DNA from: Ampelomyces quisqualis
Lineage: Eukaryota > Ascomycota > Dothideomycetes > Pleosporales > Phaeosphaeriaceae
NCBI GenBank assembly: GCA_018398575.1
Contig: JAGTXZ010000005.1
Span: 2,542,001 to 2,606,000 of the forward strand
Direction: 5' to 3'
DNA length: 64,000 nt
Part shown: positions 10,380-23,429 of the stretch, one piece after another
Position numbering within the stretch: position 1 is the stretch's first letter
How the letters are laid out: each line of letters begins with the position of its first letter
The notes under the pieces: model-generated
Seen by the model: only the letters and a program-made list of their open reading frames with translations
Databases searched by the model: none
What the model was told of the DNA's origin: nothing
Made by a program: the position numbers and the translations under genes

Positions 10380-13300
10380 TAGAAGAGTCTGCTTTAGCGC
10401 TAGCAGACTCTTAAAAAAAGCTAATAATATGTTAATCTTATACCTAAATATATAGAGCTAGTAAGGCTTTAGAGAAGATTATTTAGAAGAGATACACTTA
10501 TAGGCTGCACCTTCTTAAGACTAATAGCTTTAAGACACCTTAGCTTAAGGCTAAATAGCTTAAGTTTTGTAATAAGCTAACGCTAGAGAAATAGGCTCTA
10601 GTAACAGATTAGAATTAGTAGTAAGTTTATTACACTTCTTTATTACATACTTACACTAACCTAACTTATAGAAGGCGTAAACTAATACTTTGCCTAAAGA
10701 TTACTTCTAACCTAGTAATTTATAGCAATAGCCTATATATTAAGAGACGTAATAAGACTAAGTGTAAGAAAAAAGTAGAAGATTCTAGCAAGAAGCTAGA
10801 GGCCTATTTTAAGACTCTGCCTAATATTTATAAAGATAATAAGAATAGTAATCTGTATAATAAGAATAGTTAGCGTAAAGATAAGGAGGCTAGGGATCTA
10901 AGTAACAGTACTTAGGAAAGGTTTTTAGACCTAGAGTAACATGTAATTAGCTTCGCTGTATATTACTGCCTAATACAGCCTGTTTATAAATACCTATTAT
11001 AGTTAAGTGCCAAAAAATTTGCTTCTATACTAACTTTATCTAATTTTATATATTTAGCCCTAATATTTACTCCTAAATAAACTAGCAAATAGCGTCCTAG
11101 GTAGAACTGCCTTTCTACTCTATTATCTAATTTTAAAATACTTAAAACTCTATACTTATTAGATTTGTCTAACTACCTGCTGTTACCCTCCTTCTTAAAA
11201 CCTACTAACTACTTATTACATTTTTTTCTTACAGCTATAGAGGTAAGTAACCTGCTACTAACACTTAACAACTTATATTCTAGTGTACCTAAAATACTAT
11301 ACAAATTTATACAAGACGCTCTTTAAATTCTGAAATCTAGCCTTTAGAAGACAATCTATGTCCTTAAACGCCTAATTTACTACACTAATTATTGCTAAAA
11401 CAACGCTAAGGCTATTAGAGTATAAGATACCTAGTAGCAGAATACTTTAAAGGCCTAGGATTAAACCTATATACAACCTTAATAGAACGTAGTCTAACGC
11501 TTAGCGTATGTATAGACCTAGTTTAAAGAGTACGCCTATATATACACTAGCTAGCTATATATATATTACCTAAACTGTAGGCAAGTACTTTAACACTTAA
11601 CTAATTACTACATTAGTATAAAATACCTCTTTAACTACCTTAAGTTACATAAGTGCAAGGGTGTTACTAAGTCTGTTTATCTAAGGCTACCTTTTCTACT
11701 ATCTACGCTACAAAATAGATCCCTACGCTAACTATTTACTACCTAGGGATTTGAGAAGGAAATAGTACGCGTGCTTCTTAATAGTAACTAGTTGTTTAAA
11801 CCTTAGAGTAACCTTTATTCTATTGCTTTATTTAATTTCTTTAACTAGGCACAATTATCTCTTTCTAGTACAAGTTCTCTCTAATACTTTAAAACTAATA
11901 TAAGCAGGTAGCTTAAAACCTCCTCTACAACCTAGGCAGAATAACAAAAATGTCTATTGCCCTAGACGCCTAGTCTGCTGCAAACTACCTTAGCTTCCTA
12001 GCTATTAAAGCCTACTACATTAATGTTAGCTAGTAAATAAGAGAGGTCTTATTAGATTTTATCCTATTACAAGAGCGCTACACTAGAGCTTTAATAGCAG
12101 CTAATCTAATGCATGTACTTAAAAAAACTAACACTATAAAAAGACTTTTGGCTGTTACTTGTAATAATGCCTTAAATAATAGGACCCTTACTAGGAGCCT
12201 TAAAAGCTATCTTGCTAACAAGGGCATTAAATAGAGCGCAAAGGAAAACACTATCCTATACCTTGCTTATATTATTAACCTTGTAGTCTAGGATATTATA
12301 TCGCACCTAAGGCTAACAGCCTTACCTAAAATAGAAGGAGCTAAGCAGCTTTAACGTTGCTATGTTTATTAAATTAACAATATAATGTTAGTGCTAAACT
12401 TACTTTGCAAGGTATATAGAGTCCTTTATTACAGTTCTTTATTACGCGCTTACTACCTCTAGATCTAGGCAATTTGCATTGCAATTAATTTGTTACCCTA
12501 GTAATTTAAACAATTCTTGAAAGTATAGTCTAATATACCTACAAATTAACGCCTTTGTGTAATATAAGATATAAAAACTATATAGAACTTAACATATAAT
12601 ATGTGTGAGCGAGCCTGCTATCTAGCCCCCTATATTAATAATTGGCTTAAGAAGGAAATTGCACTTAGCTAATTAATCCTAGGTAGTAATAGCAACAGCT
12701 AGAACAACAATTTAGTAGCTAATTTTAAGGACCTAAAAAGACTTTAACTAGCTCTAGCTAAATAGTTGTACCTAAGGGCTATAACCCGCATGCTAGTAAA
12801 CTTTAAAACAGCTACTAATAAAATTAGTAAAAATAACATACTACAGGCGCTATATATATAGATAATGTACAATAGGCTTTTTAACTTTCTAGATTAGATA
12901 ACTACTAAGCTATTAAACAAGGAAGACGAGAGCAGTTATTAAGAGGAGTAGCCTACTATTATTATAGCTGCAGCAGAAAAGGGCAAGAAGAAATTGTTAA
13001 AGTACTATTTACGCATAGATAAAGAGCAAGGATACCTGTACAATGCAGCTACTATTCTTAATCTAAGTCAAAAGCTTTCTGCGTATAAAGTAAGTTTTTT
13101 TTTATTACATATGTTTATTACGTTGTTCACTGTTACACATAGAGAGATAAGTAGAAATTTAATTTTAAACGCATATATTAGCGTTAGTTCTTAGAGTATA
13201 TAAGCTAATATAATAATTAACCTATACAACTCTATAGAGACTACACCCTAGTCTACCTCACTTAGCCTTACTAATCTCTTAAAAATTAGTAGTTTAGAAG

Positions 13301-13930
13301 GCCTCCTAAACTTACAGTATAGTTAAGTAGAGTAGGTTCTAAGTTGCATAAAGAACTAAACCTAGGTATTAGGCTAGTCTATGCAGAGGCTCTCTGCTAC
13401 CTAAGTACTCCTCTAACAACTAAGGACAAGAAGGGAAATCTAACAAGTATACTAGCATAGTAGCAAGCTAACGCAGAAACCTACCTACTTCTAGCCTAAG
13501 TAGCAATAGATATGCTAGCTATTTAGCTTGCAGAGGTTAGGGTAGAGCGTTCTTTTAATACTACAAGAGATGTTATAGAAGATTAAAGGCATAGACTTAA
13601 AGCTAAGACAATTTAGATAATTATAGTTGTTAAACACGCAATTGCGCATAAGAACAACCTGTTTAGCCTACCTAAACTGCAATTACTAACTCTAATATGT
13701 TAACTAAGCGCTAAAACAGTCTAGGACCTATATAAGATTTAGAGACTAGATTCTTATTCTAGCCCTGTCTACACTAGAATAAGGCGCTTTGCAGATCTAA
13801 CAAGTAACAAAGAGGATAGTAATAAGAGTAAAGGTAGTAATAGAATAGATTTTGCAACCTCTTCTTTAGGTGCCTATTTAGAGACTCTTGTGCGTAAAGT
13901 GCCTAAGCAGCAGCTATAAAGGAAGAGATC
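10380..13930 (+). pseudogene. hAT-family transposase relic
   Basis: Plus-strand coding pieces match the hAT transposase plan: a DDE-region block at about 12040-12350 with CNNALNNRTLTRSLKSYLAN followed by LAYIINLVV, a YYLRIDKEQGYLYNAATIL block at about 12995-13070, and the C-terminal dimerisation domain at about 13490-13660 (AEVRVERSFNTTRDVIED, RHRLKAKTI). The enzyme would have cut and pasted the transposon. The conserved Asp of the D-N-A-x-N-N motif is Asn (aat, 12163-12165). There are many TAG/TAA codons. Candidate introns with GTAAGT starts and CTAAC branch sites lie at about 10622-10670 and 13090-13141. The terminal repeats of the element were not identified. Confidence 0.8.
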
Positions 13931-13951
13931 AAAGCCCTTACACTACCTTAA

Positions 13952-14380
13952 CTAGTTAGTGTAATAAAGAATTGTAATAAAGAGAAGCTCGCTAGCTAAT
14001 TAAACACTACTAATTTTAAAAATTGTGTTTCTATACTAATATTTAGTTTCTATGCACTAATTTTAATATAGTAGATGTTACTCTAGTAACGTTTCTAATT
14101 TTAAGATTATTCTTTTAGTAAGCTAATTTCTCTTACCCTACTATATACTAAAGTAACATACTATTTTAGGAGTTATAGTAAAGAGCGTTGTATAAGTATA
14201 ACCTAATAGTAGGTAGCTTAACCTAACTATAAACCTAACCTATACCTAGTACCTGTGCAACCTAACTCTAACCTATACCCTAGTCCTACTATAACCTAAC
14301 TCTTACCCTACCTCCTACGCTGTTAACCTCTACCTACCTCCTACCTAAAGAGGGGTACCCTCTACCCATTTACTAGCGTA
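13952..14380 (+). repeat. Tandem repeat unit 1 (429 bp)
   Basis: Begins CTAGTTAGTGTAATAAAGAA just after the hAT transposase C-terminus and ends ...CATTTACTAGCGTA. The next 421 bp repeat it with high similarity. The right end has the same CTATTTACTAGCG-type terminus as M1/M2, so the unit may be a hAT end joined to an M-type element. Confidence 0.75.
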
Positions 14381-14801
14381 CTAGTTAGTGTAATAAAAAA
14401 TTGTAATAAAGAAAAGCTTACTAGCTAATTAAACACTACTAATTCCAAAAATTATGTTTCTATACTAAGATTTAGTTTCTATACACTAATTTAAATAGAT
14501 GTTACTCTAGTAACATCTCTAATTTTAAGATTATTTCTTTAGTAAGCTATCCTTTACTCTACTATATACTAAAGTAATATACTATTTTAGGAGTTGTATT
14601 AAAGAGCGTTGCATAAGTATAACCTAATAGTAGGTAGCTTAACCTAACCACAAACCTAACCTATACCTAGTACCTATGCAACCTAACCCTAACCTATACC
14701 CTAGCCCTACTATAACCTAACTCCTACTCTACTCTCTACACTATTAACCTCTACTTACTCTTTACCTAAAGGAGAGTACTCTCTACCTATTTACTAGCGT
14801 A
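14381..14801 (+). repeat. Tandem repeat unit 2 (421 bp)
   Basis: Direct copy of 13952-14380, differing mainly by C/T and G/A transitions and a few small gaps. It ends CTATTTACTAGCGTA. Confidence 0.75.
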
Positions 14802-14819
14802 CTTCTTGCAAAGTAGAGC

Positions 14820-17800
14820 TTATAAACAATCTAGTTATCTACGCTTTAGTTTGCAAGTAAACTAAAGAATAATTAGAAGCTCTGCAACTGTATATGCCTA
14901 ATCTAGCTCTATAGAACTAGGGCTATTAGAACTATAGGTAACAGCAATAGGCATAAAGAAATAATAGCTACTAACGTAACAGCTAGAGCTATAAATACTT
15001 AAACAACAATTAAGGCTACTAGTAGAAACGTTCTAGCAGAAGACTACTAAGTAGCTTTAGGATAAACTGTTAGGTTTGTAATAAGACTAGTTATTTAAAA
15101 TAGAACTGCCTAACACTAAGAGGTTTTATTACTAACAGCTACTACTTCCTTAACAAACGTAATATACTTTAATAGAGGACGCCTAACAACCTATAGGGCT
15201 AAGTTACAGGTCTTAGCAACGCACAATAGGCTAAGACTATTTTAGCTAAGATTAAGAGGCGCTTTCTAAAATATAATGTTAACCTACTTAAGGTTAAATC
15301 TAAGTTTATAGGCAGACCTAGTCTCTCTATTCCTATTAATAACAACGCAGTTTCTATACAACTAGTACTTAACACTTTAGAAGCGCTATTAGAAGTAAAC
15401 TATAACAAGTATTAGGACATATTAGACTACCTTACAACTAAATCTAAGGAACTCTTTGCTAATAGCAGCTTAGTATTAGCTATAGTTATTAGCTAAAACT
15501 AAGCAAAGCGTAGTAACAATTAGCCTGTATACAGTTAGGTTTAGGTTTAGAAGCTACCTTAGAAACTAGTTAATAGGATCCTGCACTTAAAAGGTTATAG
15601 AGACAGAGATAACAGCTACTTTATAAGTAAGAAGTTAGAGTAAGACTACTTCGTTTAATTTGCAAGTAACAATAGATTAGGAGTACGCTAGTAAATAGGT
15701 TTAAGGTACCTACCTAAAGGTAGAGGTTAGGTTAGAGTTAAGTATAGGGTAGGTAGAGTAGAGTAGGAGTTACTTAGAGGCTAAGGTAGTATTTAGGTTT
15801 AGTTTCTATAGAATTTGAGTAGAGTTTAGGTTAGGTTACTATTTAATTTGGGTAGAGGCTTAGTTGTCGTTAGGTTAGAGGTACCTATTTGGGTTCTGTA
15901 ATAAAAACCTATAATAACTTAAGTTTTAACAAAAAAAGTGGGTTAAAGTAGATCAAAAGAATTTTTTTTTACCTAGCCTCTAAGCTAGCCCCTATTACAT
16001 TAGACTTTAACCTAGCTCTACTTTTAATAAACCTCTACCTAACCTTAACTTACTTTTAGTATAAAGTTATTAGGTAAAGGTTAGGGTAGGTATTGGGTCT
16101 TACGTAAAGGTACCTAACCTTAACCTAACCTCTCTCTATTTACTACTGTAATTAGAAGATGTAGAAATAAAAGATATTACCTAGCTAACTAAAGGGCTGT
16201 TAAAGCCTACCTACGCTGTAGAATAAAAGAAGAAGAATCTAAAGAAGCAGCGTCTAGTCTAGAAATTTAAAGCTAACGCCTAATTAGTTATCTAGCGTAT
16301 TCTTAACACTCTAGTTCTATTACTACTTTAAACTGTTATTAGCAACATACTAGAGGTTAAGAAGAAACTATTTTAAGTAAGCTATACGCTAGCTAAGTTT
16401 AAGAACCTTTTAGTTACTTTAATACGCTATATAATAGTTAAAAGCGCTAATAAAGACTTAGATAGAGACTAACCTACTATAAGAACTAGTGTTAACTTAC
16501 TAACCTAGGGCTTACTTCTAGACTACGTGCTAGTTAAAGTAGTAAATAGAAAAGTAAGTAAGTACTTTAGTATTAATACTAAACACTAGTTAGACTTAGA
16601 AATTAGCTAGATTAAAAGATATATCTAATGCAATAAAGAACTAGGCCTTAAGCTTACTACTAATAAGGACTTTTATAAGCCTACTTACTATTAGAGAAAG
16701 TATAATTAAGCCTTAGGCGTAGAGCACCTTAGGAGAAAATGCCTAAAAGTACCTATTAACATTAAAGAAACCTAGTTTCTTAGCCTTATTAACTCTGGCG
16801 CAGAGCTTAACACTATAAAAAGAAAAATAGTAGAACAAGCTATACTCTTAATTACTTTTCTACTAAGAGGTATAAGAACTGTAAAAATAGTAGCAGTAAA
16901 TAGGTTAACTAAAGAGTTCTTAGGTATTGTATAGAAAGTACTTATTCCTATTAAGAGGATTAAAATCTATACTAGCTTTTTTATCCTTAAGGAATGCACA
17001 AACCTAATTATTCTAGGCAACCTCTTCCTAATAGATACTTAAGCTAGAATTAAGTACGCAACTAATAGGCTAACCTACTACTAAATCTTTAGTAAGGATA
17101 GTAAGCATAGTATAAGATTTGTGTACACAAGAGGTAATTAGATTAACGCACTAGAACTCTACTTAGAGCCTCTTATAGAAAACGTTAGAGAAGTGTAATT
17201 ACTATCGTTTTACTTCTATCTAAACCTGCTATACAGCTAGACTAGAACTATTAATTAAACTTAATATAGCTTTAAATAGACCCTTATACACTAAGTAATA
17301 ATTAGCTAGTAATAAAGTTAGTAACAGAGTAGCTCTAACAGATATCTTTATTACTAATTATTTTCTTAGAAACATAGTTCTTCTAGTAGCCTAGTGTAGG
17401 CCCTATAGGCGCAGGGCCTAATAGATCTATTATTATTAGTAATAGTATTAGAATATACATGCTTGTTAGCAACAGTATAGGTTATTACTCCTAGAATATT
17501 ATAGCAAGTGTTATAAGGCAACTCCCTTAGAGCCTTAGAATTAATATTAGTACCAAGAACTTTTAGAAGAAAGAGCTAAGTAAAGTAACTAGTAAGAAAG
17601 AGTTACCTATTAAAGTAATAACAATTTAGCTAAAGCGTATAACTAATCTATAGTTAAACAATATCTCTTTAACGTTAGTACTCTGTATAAGTAAAAAGCT
17701 TAAAAGGTTTAGCTAGTAGACAACTTAAGATAAGTCTTAAGAGATATTAGTAGAAATAAAGACTAGAAAGAACGTGCGCGCGCTTAATAGGTACTAAACA

Positions 17801-20800
17801 AAAAGAATACTTTATTCTTAAGCTACTTTAAGCTATAATACGCAAAGTTTCCTAGAGGTATAAGGCTTACGCCTAAACACTTATTAAAGATAAAGATCTT
17901 CTTAGACTTACTCTTATAAGAATAAGCTATACTAGAGAAGCTACTTTACTAACAAGAAGCTGCTCTAGCCTAAGACTTTAGTAAATTAGGATAAGTTAGC
18001 TAAGAGGTAGCACCTTTAATTAAAATTAACACTATTTCTTAAAAGGTGTAGCAAGCTAATTAGTTTCCTATCTCCTAAAAACTTGGAGAAGTAGTAGTTA
18101 AAATAGTACAGAAATATATTAACTCAGAAGCTCTTAAACTGTACAGAAGCTAGTACTAAAACTTATAGTTTCTAGTAGCTAAGAAAGACAGAGAGTATTA
18201 GCTTATTAACAACATATAGAAGATTAATAAAGTTATAATTTGCAACGCAAACCTACTACCTAATCTAAATAAATTTGTAAAAAATTTTGCTAGTTGCGTA
18301 ATAATAAGCTTGCTTAACTTCTTCTTAGGATATAACTAAGTAAAGCTGTACAAAAACTCTTAAGACGTAATAGCGTTCTGTATACCCATTAGACTAGTAC
18401 GCTAGTATACGCTACTTATATATATAATAAGTTTAGCTGCTAAATTTATACGCGTTATAACTAAGATCTGCTAAGATTATATTCTAGAACACTGTAGACC
18501 TTACCTAGATAACGTTTGCATTAAGAGACTAAAGTCCTACTATAACAGAATAGAGATTAAACTAGGTATTAGGAAATACGTTACAGAATACCTTTGCAAT
18601 ATAAACGCTATATTAGTAAATATTAAGCGCGCAGAAGCTATAATATTAGGCTACAAATTAGACTTCTATTATATATCTATAGTTGTAGTAGGTTATTGTA
18701 TTAACGCTACTAGCTACTATCCTAACTATAAGAAAATTAAGAATATACTCTCCTAGTTACTCTATAAAGACTAAAAAAACGTTTCAATGTTTATTAGTAT
18801 ATACGTGTATTACAGAGTATAGATTAAGCATTTTACTATTATTTTAGAGCTACTATTCTGCTTGCAACGCAAGAATACACTCTTAAAGTAGTCTTTAGAA
18901 TAATAAGGCGTAATAGATAAATTAAAGCACACGCTATACTCTACGCTAGCACTTGTCTCTATCTTTTATAATAAGCTATTACTTCTAATTATTATATTTG
19001 TTAATAGTAGTAAAAAGAGTTAGAGCGCAGTTCTTATACAGCTAGATCTAAAGGGTTGTTAGCACTCTATCTAGTACAAAGGTAAGGTTTAGTCTAAATC
19101 TAAACAAAATTAGGACTTAGGAAAATACAAATATAAAGCCCTTCTCCTAGTACTAAAGAAGTTTTAGACCTACTTATATAGAGTAGAGTTTATTATAAAA
19201 ACAGACGCAAAGACGCTAGTTATATAGCTTTAGCAAAGTGCAACTAACTTACTAAGAGCTCTTATTATATAGTAGCTAGCACTTCTTAATATATAAGAAT
19301 TTAATATAGTTTATATTAAAGGTAAGAAAAACGTAGTAGCTAACGCTCTTTTAAAAAGACCTAAGGAGCTAGGGTAAAAGCTACCTAATAAGCTAGAGGA
19401 GAATACTAAGGATTTTATTAACTCTTATTTAAATTTAGTACAGCTTACTATTACCCTATAGCTACAATTATCTAATCTACGTTATAGAGTATGTAAGGCT
19501 AACGTTAGTTTTAAGCAAAACCTGTTAGATAAAGCCTATAGCAAAGAGTCTTAGGCTTAAGCTTAATAGATTCTATTCTACTACCAGCCTAATAGTCTTT
19601 TAAGAGCTAAAATAAAAAAGTTTATAAGGAAAGCGCTTAAATTAATAGTAAGAGAGAGGCACCTTTTCTTAATACTAACTAGAGGATACTTATAGTAGTA
19701 AATTATAAACAAACTTAACAAACGTTTAGCTATTATTAAAGCTATATATAATAAATTAGAATACTAGAGAAAGAAAGGTATATAGCGCAAAGTATAGGCG
19801 CGTTATTATTAGAAAAGATAATATAAGAATGTTAAGTCCTACGTTAAGTTATGCCTAGAGTATTAAGTACGCGCCTTAGTAATAGTTTAAGAAGAACTTT
19901 AGCTAACAACTTCTCTTATAATACTCTTTGGCTAGATATTAATAGACGTAGTCTATATGCCTGCAGCTAGAAGTAAAAAGTTCTTTATAGTAGCTTAATG
20001 CACTATAATATAGTAAGTTAAAGCTAAAGCCTTATTAAACGCAGATTTAGTATCTATTATTAAGTTTCTAGAACAAAAAGTCTTCTATTAATAGAGACTG
20101 CTGCTTAAAATTCTAGTTAATAGAGGACCTAAAATCAAGCACTTACTAATTAACCTATAACAGTAATTTAAGATACACTAGGTAGTAGCTAGCGCCTATT
20201 ATCTATAGGGTTAGAGCTTAATTAAATAAGGACACGCGTTTATAGTAGACGCCTTAAAGAAGCTTAGCAGAATATAGGTTAACTACTTATACTAAGTACT
20301 ATAGGCTAATTAGACTAGCGTAAAACGTGCTATAGAAAAGACTCTAGCTTTCCTTACTTGTAGTTGCAAGTACATCCTGCCTATAGAATTGTGTATACCT
20401 ACCTAGCAAACGCTACTTTAGAAGAAAGTAACTACTACTACTTTACTCTTAGCTATAAGAGCTTATTAATTTAAAAAGAAAGATATTAGGCTATAAGAGT
20501 CTATTGCTAAAACTGTCTAATTAAGAAATAATAACAAGAACTACTTTAATAAGAGTAGAGTTATAAGGATAGACAAGTTAAAGGTTAGTAACCTAGTGTT
20601 ACTAAGAGATTCTTACTACCATAACAACTAATTAGTGCTTAGTAAGTTCCTTTCAAAATAGCAAAGGCTATTTAGAATATATAAGGTTAAAAAGAAGGGC
20701 TAGTATAACTTTAAGAAGCTTAATAGAGCACTATTTTAAAGTTACACGCTAGGTAACAGGTTAAAAAGTTCTATTAGTGCACTAAAATAGAAGTAAAGCT

Positions 20801-20840
20801 TATTAACTAGAGCCTATCTACTAATAAGACTAAAGGCTAG
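14820..20840 (+). mobile_element. Gypsy retrotransposon family F (gag-PR-RT-RH-IN), RIP-degraded
   Basis: Plus-strand order: helical gag-like region (about 14820-17150, interrupted by M2b at 15686-16148), aspartic protease (about 16780-17080), reverse transcriptase (about 18090-18780), RNase H (about 18800-19360) and integrase (about 19440-20420). The protease reads NSGAEL (16791-16805), so the catalytic Asp is Asn, followed by IILGNLFLID. The RT box is YLDNV (18502-18516). The integrase shows IDVVYMP and later VNRGP, again Asp to Asn. This order (RT-RH before IN) is that of Ty3/Gypsy. LTRs were not located with confidence; limits are approximate. Confidence 0.75.
15686..16148 (+). repeat. 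M2 short inverted-repeat element, copy b (463 bp)
   Basis: Same length and ends as copy a (9757-10219): CGCTAGTAAATAG and CTATTTACTACTG with flanking TA on each side. It is inserted in the gag region of Gypsy F. Confidence 0.75.
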
Positions 20841-21595
20841 GCACTCTCTAGCTATAGGCAGGACATCCTACAACTGGTAGGAGAATTAGTAGCGCGCTAG
20901 TGTTCTAAGAGGTTTAAGAACTCTACTAAGGTAGATAAAGATAAAAATTTAGATTTAGAACAATTAGTAAAGACGCGCTAAAAAGCTGTTAGAGTACGTA
21001 TTGTTAAAAACCTAAACTTTAACAGATCTAAATACAAAGGTGTTAAAACAGCGTTAAAGTATCTATAAGAACAAAAGTAGATAATAAGAGAAACTATATT
21101 ATATAGTAGTTTACAATAATTCTACAAGCTATTAAAAGTAATACTATTAAGACTAGCCTATGCATTTACTATTTAGAAGCTACATTAGCGCAACGCTATA
21201 TAATATTCTACTTAAGACTTCTAAATATATAGAAGCTTTAGATAAAGCAACGCTATTACTAATAGTATTAAGAAGTATATTAACATTAACTTCTATCTTA
21301 TCCCTATTATTAACAGTATTCTTAGCAACAGTATCTATAGACTTACTAGCCTTATCTTTAGACCTAGATTTAGAATTTAGCTTAACAGCCTAACTAGGAT
21401 TAAAATTAGAGTTACTATTATTAAAAAGCTCTAGCAGCTCTTTAGTTACGCAAAGCCTTCTACTATAATAGCTCTTAATATTAGCTGTATTGCGTAGCAG
21501 CCTACCTTAAACAAACAAACTCCAATTAAACTTTATAGTAGCCTAGCAGGTTAAAACAAGAAACTAAGAGTAAGATGTATATTTTTTAACACTCT
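20841..21595. other. Unassigned; may include the 3' end of Gypsy F
   Basis: AT-rich. A 77-codon open frame (21160-21393, +) is Leu/Ile/Thr-rich and looks like the result of low complexity rather than a gene. No LTR partner was found. Confidence 0.4.
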
Positions 21596-23332
21596 ATGCA
21601 GCAGGAATAGGCAGTGTTAGCAGGATGTTATAAGTGTTAAGGCTATTTTAATTAATAGATTACTTTAAATTACCTAAGCTACTACAATATTAGCGCAATT
21701 CTAAATAAGTTTCTAGAGAAAAGTATTTCTAAAGAAGAGTTAGCAACTTACTTATGTAAGAAAAAGCCTAAAAGCTTATATTATAGAAGTAGTTAGTGTA
21801 AGTACTATAAAGTAGCTGCTTGCTATTATAAATAATACTATAATACTTACTAAAAGCGTATTTGCAATTGCTTTTTGCGCAGCAGCTATAAGGCTACATA
21901 TTATACTAGCTAGAATCTAGGTATGTATAAGTAGACTAACTATAATATAGAATAAGTGCAGCTAGATTATCTTTAAGAAATTTACAGCCTATACCTAAGT
22001 AGAAGTAGTCTTTAACTAAGATTCTATTAGTCTTGATGTTAAAGAAGTTAAACTAGATAGCTAGTATACATCTACTCTCTTCTATAAGCTTAAAAGACAG
22101 AGCGCAGTTAACAAGCAGCAGAGAAAGATTTCCTCTATTAGTTTTAACCTTAAAAAGTATGTGCTAGAGCTAAGTAATAACCTTAATAGTAATTTAGCTA
22201 AATAATATTACTATAGCTACAAATAAATTAGTCTAAAACAACTAGTAAGTTATTTAGAAACTACTTACGCTAGTTATAGATAGTATTATAAGAGAAAGCA
22301 ACCTTCTTATAGATATATAGCTTAGAAGTCTTATTACTATAGTAATTAGAGAAGATAAGCTTTATAAGAGATGTCTAAGTAACAGACTAAGAGGTAGGCA
22401 GAGAGGCTGTTAGAGTTAGCATGCAATGCTAAGTAATCTAAGCTTAAAGCTTATTATTACTTATACTCTAAGTCTTAGCTAGCTTACTATAAGCCTAAAG
22501 AGTTATTAGAACTTTAATAGATAACTTAGGAAAGCCTAAGTTATTGTTAGAAAAGCCTAAGTTACTATTAAAGAAGCCTAAGCTATTATTAAAGAAACTA
22601 AGTAAATCTCTAGAGATTAATTATACTATATTATAGAACTTATTACTAGACTCTAAAGTAAAAGTAATAGGCAAGTATAATAGACGCAGAATTAGGCTAC
22701 GTAAGTAAAAATTTTAGAGCAACGCGTGTTTAAGCTGCTAAAGAAGCTTATTGATTATAGCTAGAGTAGTAGCGTTAGGCAAGGGTAGTAAAGGAGTTAT
22801 TAAAAGAGTTTAAAAAGCTAGCAAGATTCTCTTAGTAACCTTAGACTTAGCAGACAGCTTTCTAAATAGTAGTAGCTTAGGCAACAGCCTATACACTACA
22901 GCTAAAGCCTTAGCATCCTTACTAGACAGAGAGAGAGTAAGAAAGTGCTATAGGCTGCTCTTAGAACTAGGCTATAGCTTATAAGAAGATTAAGAAGTAG
23001 GCAGAGGTAGCGTTAGGCGCAGCAGAAAGCAAATAAGTAGATAATATTAAGCAGTAGCGTAGAAATCTATACTAAGTAAGGTAATAGACAAGCTTAAAAA
23101 AAAGTATAGGAGTAAAGGTAAAGTAGAGAATTTAGTAAAAGCCTAAGTAACGCGCAGTTAAAGCAACGCGCCTAACAACGCGCTAGTTAGGTAAAAGAAA
23201 AGTAGTAATAGAGCGTTAGTTAATTAGAAAAATTAGAAAAGAGAAAAAGCATTTTTTTTATAGAAGGAGGAGAAAGGAGTACTTTCTAGCATAGCTATAA
23301 ACTCTAAAGATGCGTTAAAAGAGGAGAGTTAA
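21596..23332 (+). pseudogene. Unidentified Cys-rich / helical / basic protein relic
   Basis: A plus-strand coding relic from an ATG at 21596 to TAA at 23330-23332. The first part (to about 22080) has cysteine pairs (AGCYKC, then QCKYYKVAACYYK-like with Tyr in probable former Cys positions). The middle (about 22080-22510) is best read one base out of register and is helical and Lys/Gln-rich. From 22511 the original register continues for 274 codons, with three KPKLLL(K/E)K repeats and then a basic C-terminus. Stops are only TAG/TAA except one TGA in the unused middle frame. The function is unknown. The order Cys-rich, helix, basic tail resembles the antisense frames of Gypsy E and A3. Confidence 0.5.
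22532..22613 (+). repeat. 21-bp tandem repeat coding KPKLLLK
   Basis: Three successive ~21-bp units of the form AAGCCTAAGYTAYTRTTARA lie inside the coding relic. Each keeps the frame, so the repeat was probably translated. Confidence 0.65.
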
Positions 23333-23429
23333 TTTTACAGTAAGCTACTACAAAAACAAGATCTATAATAAGAAACTCTAATTGTAACAAGAGTTAATTA
23401 GACTACGTAAGCTATTACTTAAGGTATCT

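Noticed and set aside
9757..16148. CTAACC/GGTTAG-rich words resembling telomere repeats (TTAGGG)
   Set aside because: They are irregular, occur on both strands inside M1 and M2 elements with defined ends, and never form a tandem TTAGGG array.
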